Shown here: piece after piece, positions 57,999 through 64,000 of the stretch
Numbering within the stretch: position 1 is the stretch's first letter
How the letters are laid out: every line of letters starts with the position of its first letter
DNA from: Aurantimonas coralicida DSM 14790
GTDB taxonomy: Bacteria > Pseudomonadota > Alphaproteobacteria > Rhizobiales > Rhizobiaceae
Assembly: GCF_000421645.1 (NCBI RefSeq)
Contig: NZ_ATXK01000010.1
Location: 90,838-154,837, forward strand
Length of the DNA: 64,000 nucleotides
Direction: 5' to 3'
Notes under the pieces: model-generated
What the model was told of the DNA's origin: nothing
The model's database searches: none
The model's input: only the letters and a program-made list of their open reading frames with translations
Program-made: the position numbers and the translations under genes

Positions 57999-59650
<1,652 letters not shown>

Positions 59651-59747
59651 CAACGCGCCCAGAGGCGCCGGCACGACCGGCCCCTGGCATCCGACCGCGC
59701 AGGCGGAACACGGCGCAACCACACGAACTCTCACGAAAGGATCTGAC

Positions 59748-60911
<1,164 letters not shown>

Positions 60912-60970
60912 TTCTGGACCAGGAGCTCCCTTCAGCGGGTCGGAGCCTCCTGACTTAGCGATCCTGACGG

Positions 60971-61004
60971 AACGTCCGCAGCCAACTTGACTGCGGACGT
61001 TTTT
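60971..61004 (+). terminator. Intrinsic terminator of the esterase-AKR-flavodoxin run
   Basis: An 11-bp perfect stem (60971-60981 with 60991-61001), 9-nt loop, then a T run. Best terminator in the window, 60 bp after paralogue 3. Confidence 0.9.
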
Positions 61005-61053
61005 GGGTTTGGGCGCGCGAGTCCGCGAGATGTAGCGCCCCGTGATGGACCAC

Positions 61054-61310
61054 TCAGTCGGGATACTGATCGTTAGTAACGAGTTCGAGCCACTCGACTG
61101 TCGAGCCGTCGACACTTTCGGAAAACGCGATATGGCTCGTCGCGTTATCGGGTGAGGCACCGTGCCAGTGCTTGACCCCGGCGGGATTCAAACGGTGTCA
61201 CCCGCCCGGATTTCCTGAACCGGTCCCTCCCAACGCTGGACCAGGCCGACACCTGAAAGGACGATCAGGGTCTGGCCGAGAGGGTGTGTGTGCCAAGCTG
61301 ACCACCGCGA
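61054..61310 (-). pseudogene. Cupin-domain protein, inactivated
   Basis: On the minus strand the codons read [37 protein letters not shown], then a TGA where the family has Trp, then IPPG, then after a one-base loss VKHWHGASPDNATSHIAFSE and VEWLELVTNDQYPD. These are the metal-binding cupin motifs 1 and 2 of small cupins that often accompany AKR or carboxymuconolactone-decarboxylase genes. Nonsense plus frameshift, and no clear start upstream, mark it as dead. The upper boundary is approximate. Confidence 0.82.
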
Positions 61311-61449
61311 GCGAATTGTGGGGATAGTCCCGTGGCGCACTATTGCGCTACACGAGTCTCACTCGATGATGTTGTCCCACCATGGTTTCAGACCGCCTGT
61401 CTCCCAATCTCGGTCGACCCTCCTCGCCGTTGCCCACCGGGGTGTCCTG

Positions 61450-62460
61450 ATGGGGCAGCTTCCTCCGGCGGCGGCAGGGAGGCAGGCCGACTTGTTCGCG
61501 GAGACCGCAGCGAACGACGACGCAGTCGCCCCGCCCCTGCCCTACCCTTCCACTCGCCGTCCCCAGGTGGCCGCCTTCCCCGCGGACGAGGAGATGGCCA
61601 GCCGCCTTGAAGAGACCGGCCGCTACCGTGTCCTCCGGCAACTTGTACCGCGACCCGTCGAGCCGATGCCGTGCCCGTGGCCGAACGGCTTGAAGCTCGG
61701 CGTCCTCCTCGATACGGAAACGACCGGACTGAACCACGCGACGCACGAAATCATCGAACTCGGTATGGTAGCCTTCACCTACGACGACGGAGGAATCCGT
61801 GACGTCGTCGGCGTGTTCTCTGGCTTGCGCCAACCGAGTCAGCCCATCACCGCCGAGATCACCCGGATCACCGGCATCACGGACGAGATGGTCCGCGGGC
61901 AGGTCATCGACCTCGACGTTGTGGAGCGCTTCATTGAGCCCGCCGACTTGATGATCGCGCACAACGCGCGCTTCGACCGTCCGTTCTGCGAAAAGCTCGC
62001 GTGCGGCTTCGATGTGAAACCGTGGGCATGCTCGGTGTCCGAGATCGACTGGACGTCACTCGGGTTCGAGGGAACCAAGCTCGGCTACCTCGTCGGGCAA
62101 GTCGGGCTCTTCCACAACGGCCACCGTGCCGTCGACGACTGCCACGCGCTGCTCGAGGTCCTAGCGGGCCCGTCGCGGGTCGACGGTGCCGTTGCCCCCT
62201 TCGCGCAGTTGCTGGTATCAGCCGGGCGCGCGAGGCTGCGCGTCCATGCGGTCGCCTCGCCCTTCCACACGAAGGATGTCCTGAAGGCGCGCGGCTACCG
62301 CTGGGCGGACGGTTCGGACGGTCGCCCCAAGTGCTGGTGGCGGGAGGTCGACGAGGACGCCTTCGACGACGAGGACTTGTTCCTGCGCGAAGAAGTCTAC
62401 GGCGGGCACTCGGAGGCGATTGTCCAGCGGCTGACGGCTTGCGAGCGTTTCAAAGCCTGA
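61450..62460 (+). CDS. DEDDh 3'-5' exonuclease (DnaQ/epsilon-like)
   Basis: Protein of 336 aa with an exonuclease domain (about residues 82-250): ExoI LLDTETTGLNH (Asp88, Glu90), ExoII LMIAHNARFDRPF, and ExoIII HNGHRAVDDCHALLEVL (His and Asp). A C-terminal piece (HTKDVLKARGYRWADGSDGR, PKCWWREV) is common in stand-alone bacterial DnaQ-like proteins. Likely DNA repair or processing, or nucleotide trimming. The ATG at 61450 is chosen over earlier in-frame starts, which would overlap the cupin relic. Confidence 0.88.
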   Translation: MGQLPPAAAGRQADLFAETAANDDAVAPPLPYPSTRRPQVAAFPADEEMASRLEETGRYRVLRQLVPRPVEPMPCPWPNGLKLGVLLDTETTGLNHATHEIIELGMVAFTYDDGGIRDVVGVFSGLRQPSQPITAEITRITGITDEMVRGQVIDLDVVERFIEPADLMIAHNARFDRPFCEKLACGFDVKPWACSVSEIDWTSLGFEGTKLGYLVGQVGLFHNGHRAVDDCHALLEVLAGPSRVDGAVAPFAQLLVSAGRARLRVHAVASPFHTKDVLKARGYRWADGSDGRPKCWWREVDEDAFDDEDLFLREEVYGGHSEAIVQRLTACERFKA

Positions 62461-62523
62461 ACTGTCTTAGCCATAAGCCGACCGTCATCACCGCCTCCGT
62501 CGGGCACGAGCGAAATCGGACAC

Positions 62524-63615
62524 TCAGGTCGCCCCCGTTCCATAGGTTTCTGCATAGTCTGCCACCGCCGACCTGATCAGGGGGCGCATGACGGTGACAT
62601 AGCTGTCCACGCGTTCAGCGAGCCAACTGAACGCGCGTGCCTTGTTATCGGGGTGTGAGAGCGGTCCGAAGGATGCATGCTCGCCGATGCGGTTTCTGCC
62701 GTACGTATCCTTGGTCACTTCGGCCGCTCCACCGAGTTGCGGACCCACGGCAGCGAAATCTTCGACCAATCTGTCGGAAGCGTATTCCCCCGCGCTGTTG
62801 CGGGTCGCTGACAGGAACAGCCCGACCTCGTTCTTCCGCATGTCACGGTAGACGGTCAGCCAACTGCTTCCACCGGGCGCGGGCATCATGACATTCAGGT
62901 ATCCCTGCCTGGGGGCCCGTGGGATCGGCTGTTCTGGATCACGAATACGAAGGACAGGGAGGAACTCCTTCCAGAACGCCTGCTGTATATCACCGAGGGC
63001 TTGGCGGTCGGGATCGACCTCGTGGCTTTCCCCGTCCGAGGCGACGTCCTGTACGACGTGACCGTCGGGTACCCCAACAACATTGCGCGTCACAATCGCC
63101 GTCCGGACGAGCACGCGCGGAACGACCAACTTGTCGCCGTTCGGCATTACATAGACGGGCATCTCCACAAGACCGAGTGAGAAATGGAGGCCCGCGTGGC
63201 GTTGTAGGTATTCGGCGATAGCCTCGACCCCCTCGCGAATCCCATCGCCGACGATGAGGAGGAGGAACCGCCCGCGGCGTAGGTTAAGGGAAAGGGCGTC
63301 GTTGAACTCTATCTCGTCGACGGACGCGTCCGCCGACCGCACAAGATCGAGAACGGCGTTGCCCTCTCTACCAAGCCGACGCCCTACCTCACGCTGGAGA
63401 TCGGCAGACGTCCAGCGGCTGAGCTCCTTGGCATAGTCTAGGATTTGTCCGACGACCTCGCGACGTCCTTCCGGATTTCGCCAGAGTTTGCATTCCACGA
63501 GGATCGGCAACCCGGACGGGGTAACCAACAAGTTGTCGATCGCGCCCGCAGGAGTCACCAACTCTCGGCAAATGGAGACCGCACCCGCGAACATCGGGTC
63601 GATCTCCGCTGTCAT
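62524..63615 (-). CDS. PD-(D/E)XK-nuclease-like protein, N-terminus apparently truncated by an IS
   Basis: Protein of 363 aa as found. A restriction-endonuclease-like core is at the very start: Asp27 (GAIDNLLV), Glu41-x-Lys43 (ILVECKLWRN) and Gln57 (EVVGQILDYAKEL). The rest (about residues 90-363) is a long region I do not recognise. Related proteins normally have a further segment before EIDPMF; here it is replaced by an ISL3-type end at about 63631, so the ATG at 63615 is probably not original. Could act on DNA; whether it still works is unclear. Confidence 0.7.
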   Translation of the reverse strand: MTAEIDPMFAGAVSICRELVTPAGAIDNLLVTPSGLPILVECKLWRNPEGRREVVGQILDYAKELSRWTSADLQREVGRRLGREGNAVLDLVRSADASVDEIEFNDALSLNLRRGRFLLLIVGDGIREGVEAIAEYLQRHAGLHFSLGLVEMPVYVMPNGDKLVVPRVLVRTAIVTRNVVGVPDGHVVQDVASDGESHEVDPDRQALGDIQQAFWKEFLPVLRIRDPEQPIPRAPRQGYLNVMMPAPGGSSWLTVYRDMRKNEVGLFLSATRNSAGEYASDRLVEDFAAVGPQLGGAAEVTKDTYGRNRIGEHASFGPLSHPDNKARAFSWLAERVDSYVTVMRPLIRSAVADYAETYGTGAT

Positions 63616-63630
63616 TCGGCGTGCAATTTT

Positions 63631-64000
63631 GGGTCTGACGCACTTTCGATGACGATCAGGCGGCGCCGAGCAAGCGGGCCTCAAGAAGATCAAGCTTGGC
63701 GCGCCCGTACATTTGCCGCTTCACGAGCTTGAGCTTGTTCACCTGGCCTTCCGTCTGGCCGTTCGACCACGGTTCGGTAATCGCACCCTGCACTGCGGAT
63801 GCATCCTTACTGATGCCGCGAGCGAAGGACGCCAACAAACTTCCCTCGGCATCGTGAATCCAGGACGAAAGATCCCCGACTTCTCGACTGCGGATCATGG
63901 CATGAAACCGGTCGATCAACTCTCTCGCCTTGGCTAGGTTGGGCACTCCGGCTTCGATCGCGGCGACCGTGACCGTCTCGGTCTTCGTCAAATGATCTCG
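63631..64000 (-). mobile_element. ISL3-family insertion sequence, left end (runs off window)
   Basis: The end starts GGGTCTGACGCAC at about 63631, 25 bp from the transposase stop. The other end and its target duplication are outside the window. It lies at the 5' edge of the PD-(D/E)XK-like gene. Confidence 0.7.
63656..64000 (-). CDS. ISL3-family transposase, C-terminal part (partial at window edge)
   Basis: The frame is open to the window end. It shows the ISL3 C-terminus: LSSWIHDAEGSLLASFARGI, AVQGAITEPWSNGQTEGQVN (catalytic Glu region) and KLVKRQMYGRAKLDLLEARL. Usual length is about 400-550 aa, so most of the gene is outside the window. No defects are seen in the visible part. Confidence 0.9.
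   Translation of the reverse strand, partial: RDHLTKTETVTVAAIEAGVPNLAKARELIDRFHAMIRSREVGDLSSWIHDAEGSLLASFARGISKDASAVQGAITEPWSNGQTEGQVNKLKLVKRQMYGRAKLDLLEARLLGAA

Overview
The window is GC-rich, densely coded chromosomal DNA from an alphaproteobacterium. The gene set fits Hyphomicrobiales (Rhizobiales): a class II B12-dependent ribonucleotide reductase, a CUT2-type sugar ABC transporter beside oxidative deoxysugar enzymes, many SDR/AKR/VOC enzymes, and IS5, IS21 and ISL3 traces. No 16S or other species marker is present, so I do not go below that level. All calls come from reading the sequence; no database search was run.

Layout. 0-24 kb looks like stable backbone. It holds a partial rlpA lipoprotein gene, tRNA-Ser(TGA), a GMC oxidoreductase, and a divergent sugar regulon at 3.2-12.0 kb. 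That regulon contains an L-fuconolactonase-like hydrolase, an L-fucose mutarotase, an SMP-30 lactonase, a binding protein/permease/ATPase ABC importer, a LacI-type regulator, a 2-hydroxyacid dehydrogenase and an L-fucose-dehydrogenase-like aldo/keto reductase. A perfect 16-bp palindrome in the shared promoter region is the likely LacI operator. Next come ilvA, a LysE exporter, adenine deaminase, tRNA-Leu(TAA), wrbA, a CinA-type protein, gpt and nrdJ. nrdJ has an upstream NrdR box and DnaA-like sites.

24-52.5 kb is an accessory region. Two decayed istB (IS21) relics lie near its ends, and five copies or fragments of a ~105-bp repeat are scattered through it in one orientation. The repeats separate gene modules: a haloacetate-dehalogenase-like hydrolase; a KaiC plus hybrid histidine kinase operon; a rhodanese-ChrB plus ChrA chromate module; and a large SAM-cyclase-ATPase-TPR regulator. 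Further right lies a seven-gene ABC importer operon carrying a glycerophosphodiester phosphodiesterase and an alkaline-phosphatase-superfamily phosphodiesterase. An IS5-family element abuts its last gene without changing its stop codon. After that come redox and detoxification genes (VOC, MDR, SDR, a saccharopine-dehydrogenase-like protein, a SnoaL-like protein) with TetR and AraC regulators. The TetR gene has two matching operator-like palindromes.

52.5-64 kb continues the redox theme: a DapA-family aldolase, a cytochrome P460/DUF4405 pair, a LysR regulator divergent from an exported esterase, and a run of three paralogous aldo/keto reductases with a Tat-exported flavodoxin, closed by a strong terminator. 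A dead cupin gene, a DEDDh exonuclease and a PD-(D/E)XK-like protein follow. The last of these appears to have lost its N-terminus to an ISL3-family element that runs off the window.
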